Below, one piece after another: positions 34,159 through 44,688 of a stretch of 64,000 nt of DNA; the first letter of the stretch is position 1, and every line of letters begins with the position of its first letter. The DNA lies in the NCBI GenBank assembly GCA_018873245.2, contig JAEMBT020000006.1, forward strand, positions 4,827,855 through 4,891,854, in the 5' to 3' direction. Under the pieces are notes generated by a model that saw only the letters and a list, made by a program, of their open reading frames with translations, ran no database searches and was not told the origin of the DNA. Made by a program: the position numbers and the translations under genes. Source of the DNA: Archegozetes longisetosus (taxonomy: Eukaryota; Arthropoda; Arachnida; Sarcoptiformes; Trhypochthoniidae).

Positions 34159-34551
34159 TCATTCAGTTGTTATCGGGATTCTCTGAAAACAATGACATGA
34201 TTTCTTTTTTTCAACACTATTGAAAATACAGAGACCATAATCAAAACCGCTTCCATATCTTTTACAATAGTCATTACAATTATTTGGATCACAATTATAT
34301 AAACACAATATATTATTGCCATTCGATTGACAATCAGAATATACAAAGACACCACTCGGACCCGGAATAGATGTTTGACATCTGTTGACTGCGTTCGAAC
34401 TGCATTGTTGGCAATCGATGCCTGTAATTCAAGTTATAACAAATTCTTTTAGTCATACTTCAAATAAAAATTTCAAGATATCAACATATTTAAGATATTT
34501 ACTTTTGATTAAATAAACAATTGAAAGCATAACAACATAAATGCTGTTCAT
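34159..34551 (-). CDS. secreted cysteine-rich protein with CS-alpha-beta-like pattern, paralogue A (two exons)
   Basis: Exon 1 (34503-34551) encodes a signal peptide (M-N-S-I-Y-V-V-M). An 81-nt intron (34422-34502, GTAAAT...CAG) leads to exon 2 (34159-34421), giving 103 residues. After the signal come C-x2-C, an S-I-P-G-P-S-G-V-F turn and, in the C-terminal half, C-x3-C, G-x-C and C-x-C in order. That spacing matches cysteine-stabilised alpha-beta peptides such as defensins and related secreted peptides. The N-terminal part with extra cysteines is not typical of them. Function could be antimicrobial or another extracellular role; nothing in the sequence decides this. It shares S-I-P-G-P and all cysteines with the copy at 35635. 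Confidence 0.6.
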
Positions 34552-35634
34552 TTCTGTGACAGAATATTTGATAATTGGCTAAAAAATGATGAGTTTCATG
34601 TAAAATGATTGATATATTTTCCAATATTTGTCATTAATTATTTTAATGCAAGTATTTTCAATGACATTATGAATAAAACATGTCTTATTGGAATATTAGC
34701 TATGTTTTTGATTAGTGTGGTTATTGTAAAATCAAAGTTTGAACAGGAGATCAAACAGAAAAGTGGTTAGATTTTTCACCAACTTTCAATGATCTAATAT
34801 TTGTTCGATTTAATGCTCGTCCCAAAAGTTACTGTTTGATTTCTGTTTATGAGACGATCTCAGCTGAAAAAACAATGTCAATGACGAATATTAAAAAATA
34901 ATAGACTGGTTAAATGGTCCTTATATGAACCAATACATTGAGATTCTTCGGTTAGATCTATGCAATTAGATATGATGCCATGATACTTAATGTGCAATTT
35001 TGTCGCTCAGTTCTCATAAAAAATCAAATTCAGATAAATTTCAAAGTAAATAGTTTCTAAAGTCACTATTCTTAAGGTACTGCACGTGATTTAGATTCGA
35101 GAAAATTAGGAGTCACTAAATTGAATGATTTTTCAAAAATTCAGTACTAAGAGATGCTGCTTTTTGTCAAAATTTGAAAATTCTCAAAACAATAGTAAAA
35201 TCGAAAACTCTTTTAATTTTCAAGTTACTTGAATCAAGCACTACTGTATCTGATATTCCTCTATAGATTAAACTCTCTATGTGATAGACTAGTATAGATT
35301 AAAGTAGTTTATAGACCTATTATGTCAAACATTGTGATTGCTGTTCATTTAATTTTGTTCAAATATTGACTTATTTTAAATCCAGAGTTCCAATTATCTA
35401 AGTAGAGGAATATAATATTCGATACGAACATTATAGTAGGGAAATATTTTTAAAATATGTTTAAACAAAACTAGTTTTTCATTACTCAATTCTAGAGAAC
35501 AATTAAGAGAAAATTAATATAAAATTACTATATATTTAGCTAAATACTAATTTCATAAAGAAAGTTCGTAATAACCCGATCAGATTCGGAAAATTATTTT
35601 ATTTAAACCACTTGACCCAACAATAAATGTATTT
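34552..35634. other. spacer between the two cysteine-rich genes
   Basis: AT-rich, with no recognisable gene or repeat. The two flanking genes read in the same direction, as after a local tandem duplication. Confidence 0.35.
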
Positions 35635-35992
35635 TCAACTCATATAACAATCACAAGTAGTTAGTTTTGTTACGATATCTAAAACACACTTTCCAGTTGT
35701 ATAACCATCGCCTGCATTAGAACAACTAGTACTACAAACAGTTGAATTACATGTATAAATACAAATTGCAATTTTTCCACGTAATACGCATTCTTTATAC
35801 ATAAAAACACCGTTTGGACCAGGAATAGAATTTTTGCAATCATTGATTGCGACAGAGTTACATGTTATGCAAAAACAACCTAGAAACATGAAGTTTTTCC
35901 AATTATATCATTAAATCTAAAATTTTTTAAATTTTACCTTTCACTATGAATAATAGATAAACTAAAACACAAAAATTATTAATAGTTTCATT
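35635..35992 (-). CDS. secreted cysteine-rich protein with CS-alpha-beta-like pattern, paralogue B (first exon uncertain)
   Basis: Exon 2 (35635 to about 35882) encodes C-x-C-x2-C, S-I-P-G-P-N-G-V-F, then C-x3-C, G-K-C and C-x-C before the stop, the same pattern as paralogue A. A splice acceptor (TTTCTAG) stands before it and a donor (GTAAAA) further up. The expected signal exon begins at an ATG near 35992 (M-K-L-L-I-I-F-V), but the frame hits TAG after nine codons; the hydrophobic continuation L-V-Y-L-L-F-I-V-K lies in another frame, one base off. Either the signal exon has a one-base deletion, the consensus is wrong in the T-run, or the start lies elsewhere. The gene may be dead. Confidence 0.5.
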
Positions 35993-37533
35993 GCGCTTTA
36001 ACAGGAATTGATCCAAAATTCAAATTTTAGTGCTTTTTATGAAAATTCATTGACAATTGAATTAATCCAAAAGATAATAATTGAATAGATTTCAAAATTG
36101 ACATCTGATGCAAATCTATGGTGGACAAAGAAAACAATTACTGATTTATACATCTGTTCTAATTTTCTATAGAATGTGTAATAAATAAGTTTTAAATGAT
36201 GTGCGGGTATTATAAAGCCTAATATGTAATTTTGCACTAAAATTGATTGGACTCAATTTTTCACAGATTTCTACTGATCATATATTTACTCAAGACAAAA
36301 TTTCATAAGTTTGTTAAATATATCAACTTTATCTAGAGTTACAACCAGAAAACTAAAAATTGATTGCATAAATGATCAAAGCAGTATCATCTTATTTAGG
36401 GAGAGTGATAGGTTTTGATATAAGCTTTGAATAACATTGCGTTGCATTTCCAAAATGACATAAACAAATATTTTGACACTAATTTGACACTTATATACAG
36501 CTATTTAAACATTAATATTTTAGCATAAAAGATATCAAAGATCTCGCAAAGACTAACTATTAATAAAAAATAAAGAATTCCATCAATCATCAAGTTAAAG
36601 TAAAATTCGAAATCCATTAAACAAATATCCATTAAGTAAAATCCGATTAACTTTTTGCTCGAATACTGTTCAAGCAGTACGGAGAACTTATTGACTAATT
36701 TTATATTACTTTTTGTTGATTTAATTCCGAAGCATTTATTCAATAGAATAAAAGTAGAGTTAAGGTGTTTATAAACTCGATGAGCCTAAAAAATAAAATA
36801 ATCATAGTAAGATTTTTCGCCAATTATTGATTTTTATGTGTGAATTTTATAAAAAATATCTTTTCTACAAATTCAGGTAAATTATATTGTTTTTTAAAAT
36901 TTAAATAAACGTGACCTAAAAAGCAATATTTCTTGAATCTCATATATTTCGAAAGCTAATAAATTGATGAGAAATTCACTAGTTTTGTGACTATGATTCA
37001 TAAATAATTCTGGAAAACGGAATCATACTCTATCTGAAATTGAACCTCCATAAAGCCATCTGAAAGACTAATTAATCATCATTGAAATTTTAACTATAAA
37101 TTAAGGTAATTAAGTCAATTTTCCGTCACATATAGCTCTCGAATGAATTTTAATCTTACCAATGGATTATGTGTAGCATTGTTGGAAGTCACACACATCA
37201 AAAACATTTTATAAGTTTAAGTGTAGGTTAGATCTGCTACAACCAGTTTTGTCTGGTATTACCTAAATATGAACGTGGTTTGCAACAATAGGATCCACAA
37301 TTCATAATAAAACTGAAAATTTTAGGTAACTTTACTTACTTTTTAGATTTTAATTCATTTTGAGTAAATACAATTTACTAAAAACTGAGGCTTTGCCATA
37401 ACTCAAAACTATCGTGTACCGGCAGGTTTGCAACCTGTAGCTCTGATTTCGTGTATGGTGGGTTTATCTATTACACTATATAAATACATGTGTGCCAAGT
37501 TATCTTTTGAAAATTTGATGAGAAAGCTAAAAT
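35993..37533. other. gene-free stretch
   Basis: AT-rich DNA in which I see no supported gene. Two minus-strand frames of 66 and 80 codons (36037-36237, 36501-36743) show no family features and are probably chance. Confidence 0.35.
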
Positions 37534-38597
37534 TCACTCAAACATATAATCAATACTCACATCTCTATGCAAAAGAGCAGCAAATAATACAAATTGAGAG
37601 ATCATTACAAATATGTTCAGATTTAAAAGTATTGAGAAAAGTAATACACTTCCATTCATTGGTAAAAACAGGAAAACGAATAGTTCGAATAGTAGTTGTG
37701 GAACAAATAATCCAAGAAATAGCATCGAATGTTTGCACCAATACTTATTGTAATCAAAAAATCAGAATTGGTTTCATTCAGATCTTTGGACAATTTCTCA
37801 AAATCTTTTCTCATACTGTATCCAAATCTTTTGTTCTGAACAAGCTTTTTATCTATTAGTTTGATTTTTTGCATGATTTGTTCATATCTTAATCGCATAT
37901 AAAAGCATGTAATATCAAAGCATCCTGGAATTAAACCTATATTCGAACAAATATAATAACTCCAAATAGCTTCGTATAAAGTCCAGGGAATGCCAAATAA
38001 TATAAAGTGAGTCCAAGAACTGAAATTGACCAGAAAAGTGACAAAGACACTTATTGAATATGGAATATTAATACTGAGTGTTGTAAAGCGAATCTTATTG
38101 TAAGTCAAGCGCATCTTCTTCTTCAGTCTATCAATTTGTTGAGTACCAGTTAGTTTTACTTCTTCTACAGAAATCAATCCCTGCATGTACTGAAAAGGTA
38201 GACACCAGTGATTATCATGACTTTTGGCCAAATTATTAACAGTACAGACCAGTGGAACCATAATTACAGCCATAACGAAGACGACTTGATGAGCGATATA
38301 GGGCTTACCCTAATATATTTTGAAGTCTCCGATATATATGTTATAAATCGAATCATTTGATAAGAAGCATTGGATTATTGTTCGAATCAAATTTGAAAAT
38401 AAGAATAACAGAACAGCTTTGTTGTAAAGATTGTATCTCTTTCTGATATGATCACTGCTTTCATAACCAGAGATACCTGAAAATAGTGACCAATTTTTGA
38501 GAGCACGATCAAAATCCAATATTTCACTTAGTCTCAATCTGGTTCTAAATACTCTTATATTTCGATATTTATTCAAAATGTCTACAATTTTATCCAT
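37534..38597 (-). pseudogene. multi-pass membrane protein, chemoreceptor-like, broken
   Basis: From an ATG at 38597 the frame runs 95 codons to an in-frame TAG (38310-38312), continues in the same frame with G-K-P-Y-I-A-H and a further 200 codons, then shifts frame near 37725 into a very hydrophobic 60-codon stretch. Joined by eye, it has about six or seven membrane segments, a long cytoplasmic-type loop with R-L-R-Y-E-Q-I-M-Q-K-I and D-F-E-K-L-S-K-D-L-N-E, and a length near 370. This is the plan of a gustatory or odorant-type arthropod receptor, but it lacks the motif set of the Gr cluster in this window. A possible donor GTGAGT at 37550 suggests a last intron. Class is tentative. Confidence 0.5.
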
Positions 38598-39243
38598 TCT
38601 ATTCAGAGTATTGAAACCGAAATCAACTCTTAACTTATTATAATATCCAAAGAAGTCTGTGGTTTATTTAATGCATGAATCAATGAAACTAGCTACAGTA
38701 TATATTCAAACAATATTGAATTAATTACATGTTGGCGTGCATCCGCTTACATTCTGCAAGATTAACGATATTATGCTTGTGCACTAAGCCATTAAAGAAA
38801 ATCTTTAATGAGAAAAATTACTTTAAGATTTAACAAAGTTATGTAAAAGCCTTCTTGAGATGGTTAGAAGTGAAGCCGAAAATGTTTATTTTATATGGTG
38901 AATGTCATAAGAAAAATCGTCAGTAATTTTAAATGTCTGCACTTTTATTCTTTTCGTACGAAGATAGATTCTAAAGACCTATCTTTAACAGTTTTCACCT
39001 GAGACTTGACGTAAGATTTCTAAAGATTCATCATTTGAAAGATAGCAAAATTATTTGACCAAGTCCTATAGTCATAAAAGAGAAAATTTAATTTACTCAA
39101 TAATTAACAATTTTTTACTAATAGCAGTGATTGATGTTCCTTTTATTTTAAAAACTACTCCAAAAATAAAAGAAATTGAGAGTTCAACTAATAGTCAAAA
39201 GCTTTATTCAATTTATTAATTTACACAAAGAACTAAAATAAAA

Positions 39244-40324
39244 CTATTTCTTAGCATAACCCTCGGGATAATTAATAAATCTTTGGGAAATTTTTGATCT
39301 CGTCTTCTGTAAACTGATTCAACTTCTTCTGAACAGATCTTTACTGTCTGATTTGATCGCTTATATTTGTCATCAAATGGTTGTGAACTACATCACCAGC
39401 AAAAAGATGTAATCTTGCGATCAGTTCGTGTCTCCTAAGACCAATGTTTCGGATAGACTTATAAATAAATTTATACAAAACAAGAGCTGGTCTCTTCGGT
39501 ACAGTTCGTGAGTGGTAACCCACTGTATGCCACTAGAATTGTGCGTGTGATGCAAATAATAGCAATGGCGCCCAGTGCCGTAACCAGGATTTGAGCTCTG
39601 ATGGAGCTAAGACTAGGTATTTTACTCATAGTAAAAAGGTTTTATTTCAATTAAAATATTTCAAATCAGTAGAATTTCTGTTACAATGGTTTACAACAAA
39701 TGCGTTGATAAATTCATCTAAATCTAAAGCTACAGCTATTTGTCTTTCTATTGACGTTATAGCTAATCCATTCAACCTTTCATTTGACATAGAATTTCTT
39801 AAATAAGTTCTAGTTTTAGGTGCATGTGTTTACGAAATGATATAATATCTAAATGTATTATTTAGTTATTCAACATTTTTTTGCCAATAAAAGCAAATAT
39901 TCAATAAAAATGATAAGCAGAATGTATCACATTAAAAGATTTGTCATGCATATTACAGTTAGATGTTTGAAAAGTATTGCAGTTTTTCATGCTTTTAAAA
40001 GATTGCCAACTAATCGATTGTTTCACTAGTCAAACATATCTACACACAATTTACTGAAAATCTCTGGTGGGGCTATAGTCTCCTTAGCTCCCTATGTGGT
40101 TACGGGACTGATGGCACCACTCTTAGCCAGACACTGTCACATGTCTGCAATTGATGACCACTGCGTGATCGTCATAGCCCTGTACAGTGTCGTAAATTGG
40201 TTCATATCTGCCGTGAAGGTAGCGTGCGATCAGTTCTGCGCTGTCGGACACGTCCTGATGTTGGTGTGATATAAATACTACTGACGGCCAAATACGAGCT
40301 ATTGTTGCACACTTTTGGACTCAT
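39244..40324 (-). pseudogene. MRPL13: mitochondrial ribosomal protein L13 (uL13m) pseudogene, split by a hAT element
   Basis: Right part (40119-40324): S-A-E-L-I-A-R-Y-L-H-G-R, Y-E-P-I-Y, then D-H-A-V-V-I-N-C-R-H-V-T-V-S-G, the core of L13, a protein of the large mitochondrial ribosomal subunit. Left part (39244-39564): L-H-H-T, V-T-T-H-E-L-Y-R-R-D-Q, then in another frame L-R-R-H-E-L-I-A-R-L-H-L-F and, past a TAA, Q-F-T-E-D-E-I-K-N-F-P-K-I-Y and a final P-E-G-Y-A-K-K. Deleting the hAT element and one copy of its 8-bp duplication rejoins the two parts in frame through Y-Y-L-H-H-T. Several stops and frameshifts are independent of the insertion. No introns are seen, so a retrocopy is possible. 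A working gene must exist elsewhere. Confidence 0.8.
39573..40110 (-). mobile_element. hAT element, internally deleted, 538 bp, 8-bp target duplication
   Basis: The ends are CAGTGCCGTAACCA (left) and CAGTCCCGTAACCA (right, reversed). Flanking 8-mers are ATGGCGCC (39565-39572) and ATGGCACC (40111-40118), a hAT-size duplication with one change. On the minus strand 39647-39825 encodes Y-L-R-N-S-M-S-N-E-R-L-N-G-L-A and I-E-R-Q-I-A, the C-terminal dimerisation region of hAT transposases. Nothing else of the transposase is left, so this is a deletion derivative. Confidence 0.85.
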
Positions 40325-40592
40325 TGGACGCGTCGTCACGACTCGAGTGCTTTTCCAATTTTTAATGACTCATTTTAGTTATCTTTTAAGCATATTTTTC
40401 AGATCAAATGCATTTTCGTTGTTAGGTTACAAATTACGTCATTTTGTGCTTTTGATCCTTTATTGCATATATTAAAAGTATATAAATATAAGAATGTGCG
40501 ATATTTTAGTGAAAGAATAGGCTGCATTACCAGAGAATTCAGGAGTTTTATAACAGCCGGCTAATAGTTTAAGAGAAGGGCTAAATATATTA

Positions 40593-41145
40593 GGGTGTTC
40601 CATTCAAAGTGACACAAACATGTGGCAGTGTATCTTGAAGGCTACACTTTAATTCTTTGACTTGGGTGTTATCTCTCCATCTGAGTATTAAAGAAAGATC
40701 TGAATAGTGTAAGTTTTGAGGATTTTACTATAAAGATCCTCAAAATAAACGTTACTTAGATCTCTCTTTAATCCTCCATACAGAGAGACGACACCCAAAT
40801 CAAAAAATTAAAGAACGAGGTAAAATCGGTAGTCATTTTAGATTTGTGTTTGCTGATTCTCGATCTGCGAAGCGAATCAAACCAACTTTTTCGAATCAAT
40901 TATGGACAGACAAGAGTTGGTCAATTCTGTTGATGATTATGACTCATAATTTATGGGCAACGAAGTTTCACTAAAAACAAAATTGACGAAATTAACTATC
41001 CTGTCTGTTCATAATTGATCCGAAAAATTCGGTTAGTTTTACAGGGTGAGTACTGGTGAACACAAGTGAGGGATGGCGACTAGTTCTATTTTGCGGTTTT
41101 TGCGACACGCCGTTGTATGTCTGCGTCACTTTAAATGGGACACTC
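40593..41145. mobile_element. MITE with nested hairpins, 553 bp, TA-flanked
   Basis: GGGTGTTCCATTCAAAGTGA at the left is mirrored at the right end as GAGTGTCCCATTTAAAGTGA. TA flanks both ends. Inside are two further inverted repeats: one centred near 40725 (arms about 55 bp, with GGGTGTTATCTCTCC mirrored) and one near 40955 (arms about 35 bp, with TCAATTATGGACAGACA mirrored). No coding capacity. Confidence 0.7.
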
Positions 41146-41394
41146 TAATAGATTATTGCACGCAAAATATAATACACATTGTTTTAAAGAGTGTTTCATA
41201 GACTCATTATTTAATATATTGATAAATTAGTTTTAATTCGGTTTGTATTCTGATAAGGATTTTCTTAGGATTTATATCTTATTAATACTATTATTGAATT
41301 GAATTACGTCCTAATATTAATATTAAACGTTAGTTAAGAAGTTCTGAAAGTGTTCTTATCGTTAAATTTGTTGAAACATTGACTGAATATTAAG

Positions 41395-42200
41395 GACAAT
41401 ACGGACTACTGCGCGCTTATGTGATGACGAGAGTGTCTCCAAAATGCGCTCAAATGAAACAGTACCACATAAAACCACTTTCATTACACAAAAGAAGCTA
41501 TTCTGCAGTGGAAACGCGATTCTTCAATAAACTGACAATTAGTGGCAGTTTTGGTCTAAATGAATGTCATACATGGCTACAGCTGTGCATTCCTGAAATT
41601 CCGGAGCGAATAACTACTAACACAAGTTCGTCAAGCATTACATACAACTACGTCTCGACGTTCACCGAAACAATTCTGATTTGCAGTTGTGGCAAAGGAA
41701 ACATGACTTTTCAATCCGATAATATCTCCACTATTTCTATATTGAAAGACTTTGTGACACATGAAGCAACCAAGAAATCAACTGCTATTGAGATGGCTAT
41801 AGATGTGAACCAAGCGAGTGTCGGACATGTATTGAAAAAACTTTATCCAAAATTAAAAACTTTGATTAACATTCGTCGTAATGCAGAACTACTCGAAGCT
41901 GTCAATGAACTCAATACGAGTGATCCACAGGTCGCGCAAGAACTAATCGCAAAGCTCACAGTGGATGAGGAGTCACAAAATGTTTCGACACTTAATTTAG
42001 AAAGAATTTATGGCATAATCGCTGATTTGTTTATCGATTATCATAAATTGAAAGGTGGATCGCGTTCTGTGCTTTCGAGTATTAGATCAAGAATTAACGA
42101 GTTGGTGGCTCTAATAGAAACTGATGCCACCGACGAATACGATGAAGATGTTTTTGTCGATAAACTCAATCAGTTTTGGGGATTACAGATATTTGTTTGA
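41395..42200 (+). pseudogene. BBS7: BBS7-like gene, C-terminal exon only (open frame)
   Basis: A 268-codon open stretch starts after a possible splice acceptor (TTAAG at 41394) with Q-Y-G-L-L-R-A-Y-V and continues H-I-K-P-L-S-L-H-K-R, S-D-N-I-S-T-I-S-I-L-K-D-F, E-A-T-K-K, and L-E-R-I-Y-G-I-I-A-D-L-F-I-D. These are the conserved C-terminal blocks of BBS7, a subunit of the BBSome that carries membrane cargo in cilia. The first 60 percent of the protein (beta-propeller and coiled coil) is not found upstream, where a MITE and the L13 pseudogene lie. A decayed N-terminal part is 15 kb downstream, in the wrong order. The lack of stops suggests recent loss or an exon still in use. Confidence 0.7.
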
Positions 42201-42945
42201 CATGTGGACTAACTTTTTCTAAGTTTCGAGTTATAAACTAACTTTCCTTAAAGTCTCCAAAAATGAGTTCAACAAAAACAAAACTTCAAATGTTGAGATT
42301 AGGCTCAACTCATAGAAATGAATGTTAAGGAATAACAAAATCAAGTCTATTATGAAGAGAATCGCTTCACTCAAACTAACCAACGAACTGATTATAAAAC
42401 CTAATTATAATTTTAATCAATCAGTTTGATTTAATTATTACATTGGCCATAGAGTGATAGTTTCATTTTTATGGATTTTCCTATTTTTAGAATTGTGATC
42501 GTTTCTTCTCATAACTCTGCGTGAACTTCATTTGTGAACATTTGTGAACTGTACAAAATATGTTTAGTATTTATATGAATAAATCATTTCAGTTATTTGA
42601 TTTTTGTTTAACATAATACAGTCTAACCTGGTTGTTGGCAACTCGGTTATAGGCCAATCCCAATGTTAGCAAGTCATTTCTTAACTACCGGCCAACCCGT
42701 CGCATGTTAAACAGTTAGAATATAAGCAACTTGATTGCATGCAGCTTATTTGCTGTTGCCGTTCAGTTGCCTATAATCGAGTCAGACTGTATAACAAAAT
42801 ATAAAATTATCGTTAGGTTTGGTTATGTAATGGATGCGAACATTGCATTACAATTGCGCTCATCTGTAAAATTAGTTTCAAATTTATGACCAATTAAAAG
42901 CGTTTCATAATTTTGATTAACTTTTATCGTACTTGGATCTGGTCA
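42201..42945. other. spacer
   Basis: Holds an AATAAA near 42580 that could end a transcript from the BBS7-like exon. The stretch 42615-42790 contains a short inverted pair (AGTCTAACCTGGTTGTTGGC with a mirrored partner near 42770-42790) that looks like a small MITE. Confidence 0.35.
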
Positions 42946-44142
42946 ATGATAAAAATGATTGATATGTTTAAAAGTTTGTCAAAATTGGTAAAATATCGAC
43001 GAATACATATCGACGGAAACGTGTTTCGACTTCACTGCACTCTAACTGTTATTATGTTAATGTCGTTCTGTATTGTGGTGTCGACCAAACAAATAGTTGG
43101 CGACCCAATCGAATGCGATCAAATGGGCGCCATTTCAAGAACTCTTTTGAATGCTTTTTGTTATGTTGATTCGACTTATTCTTTAAAGTATGCAAAGGAG
43201 ATGAAAGTTGGCCAACAAGTGATATATCCAGGAATTAAAAACTCTTTCGATGAAAAGATGAACCCTTTCGACGATAAAAGTGAACAAATGTCTCACTATT
43301 ACTACCAATGGGTTTGGTTTATACTGTTATTTTCGGCGATTTGTTTCTATTTTCCGCGATGGCTTTGGAAGACTTGGGAATGTGATAAAATGCGTTCACT
43401 TCTTTCTGATTTGAACTTTTTCGCTGAAACTGACGTCAAAACTAAGAAAACAAACCTAATCGTTGACTATCTTATGAGAACTCGGGGCAAGAATGACTGG
43501 TATGCCATCAAATACTTTATTTGTGAAGTTCTGGCGCTACTCAATGTGTTCGCACAAATGGCTTTTATGAATGCATTTGTTGGACAATTTCTTACTTATG
43601 GCTTTCATTTTATTAAATACATGTTCGCCAACACAGAGAACAAAGTCAGTCCTATGATTAAGTTGTTTCCACGTTTGACCAAATGTCAATTCTTCAGATT
43701 CGGGTCTTCGGGTAATATCGAGACGATCGACACGTTATGCGTTTTGACGATTAATATCTATAACGACAAGATATTTATATTTCTTTGGTTTTGGTATTAC
43801 TTTTTGGCCATAATTACTGGAGTTGTCATTCTATTCAGATTTATATTGATTTGCTGTCCTATCGCTCGCTATTATGTATGTCACTGGCGTTTCAAACAAT
43901 CGTTTGAAAACAGTCATCAAAACTGTGATCTCATGCAACTAATTGTGCATAAGTTGAAGATTGGCGACTGGTTTATACTTGATATGTTGGCACAGAACGT
44001 CGAACCCATAATATTTGGTCACATTTTAGAACAATTAATCCACAAGTGTAAGAACAAGGAGCTGGCTCAACACAAGTACTCCATTGAAAATAACGATACT
44101 GAAGAAGATAGAAACGCAATTTCTTACGTAACAAATTATTGA
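42946..44142 (+). CDS. innexin (gap-junction protein), intact, single exon
   Basis: A 398-residue open frame. Near the start I-D-M-F-K-S-L-S-K-L and H-I-D-G-N-V-F-R-L-H match the cytoplasmic N-terminus of innexins. The first loop has D-P-I-E-C and F-C-Y-V, and the second membrane segment opens with the family signature Y-Y-Q-W-V. The second loop has cysteines at T-K-C-Q-F-F and D-T-L-C-V-L. Four hydrophobic segments are clear. Innexins form hexameric channels joining neighbouring invertebrate cells. The ATG at 42946 (or the one three codons later) is taken because the family begins there; the open frame reaches 11 codons further up without an ATG. Absence of introns may mean a retrocopy origin. 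It is the only undamaged conserved gene in 39-57 kb. Confidence 0.92.
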   Translation: MIKMIDMFKSLSKLVKYRRIHIDGNVFRLHCTLTVIMLMSFCIVVSTKQIVGDPIECDQMGAISRTLLNAFCYVDSTYSLKYAKEMKVGQQVIYPGIKNSFDEKMNPFDDKSEQMSHYYYQWVWFILLFSAICFYFPRWLWKTWECDKMRSLLSDLNFFAETDVKTKKTNLIVDYLMRTRGKNDWYAIKYFICEVLALLNVFAQMAFMNAFVGQFLTYGFHFIKYMFANTENKVSPMIKLFPRLTKCQFFRFGSSGNIETIDTLCVLTINIYNDKIFIFLWFWYYFLAIITGVVILFRFILICCPIARYYVCHWRFKQSFENSHQNCDLMQLIVHKLKIGDWFILDMLAQNVEPIIFGHILEQLIHKCKNKELAQHKYSIENNDTEEDRNAISYVTNY

Positions 44143-44688
44143 TGTTTTTATGTGTAACCACGAATCATATTGTTGTAGTAAATCACTGTCCGCACATCGA
44201 AAGTTGAAATTAGTCTTAGTCAGATTGCCTGATCTTTACTTCATTTAAGTGATGGCCATTCGCAACAATACAATCAGTGATTACATTCATAAACTATTCT
44301 TTCAACTGATTATAAATCACTTCTATTGATATTTAATTTGCTTAATTGAAAATTTGATGATTAATGTAGTTTGAAAGTGATCCAAATCATCAAATACTAA
44401 ACTCAATATTGAAATAATTGTTTTTGTTCTCAACTCAATTAAGAATTTGTACTTTTACATCATTTCTGAAATAAAATGTTTGAAAAAATGAAGTCCTTTA
44501 ACTGCATTTTAATGTTTTTGTAGGCAATTATATAATTTTATTTAATTGAATTACTATTATTGTTGAATCTTGTTAATTAATTGTTTCGACAAAGAACAAT
44601 CACAGCAAATATGTTTGATTTAAAAAATGACTTAAAATAGTAAATATTACTGAGATATTGCACACAAGGATTATAAAAGTGTGAAATA
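44143..44688. other. spacer after the innexin
   Basis: AT-rich; an AATAAA-type signal (GAAATAAAATG) near 44468 may end the innexin transcript. Nothing else is seen. Confidence 0.35.

Noticed and set aside
34170..34355. 61-codon hydrophobic minus-strand frame
   Set aside because: It is a shifted reading of exon 2 of the cysteine-rich protein, where the correct frame shows the conserved cysteines.
36501..36743. 80-codon minus-strand frame
   Set aside because: AT-rich with no motif, no signal peptide logic and no neighbour support.
37428..37859. 143-codon plus-strand frame
   Set aside because: It is antisense to the chemoreceptor-like pseudogene, whose minus-strand frames have the better membrane-protein character.
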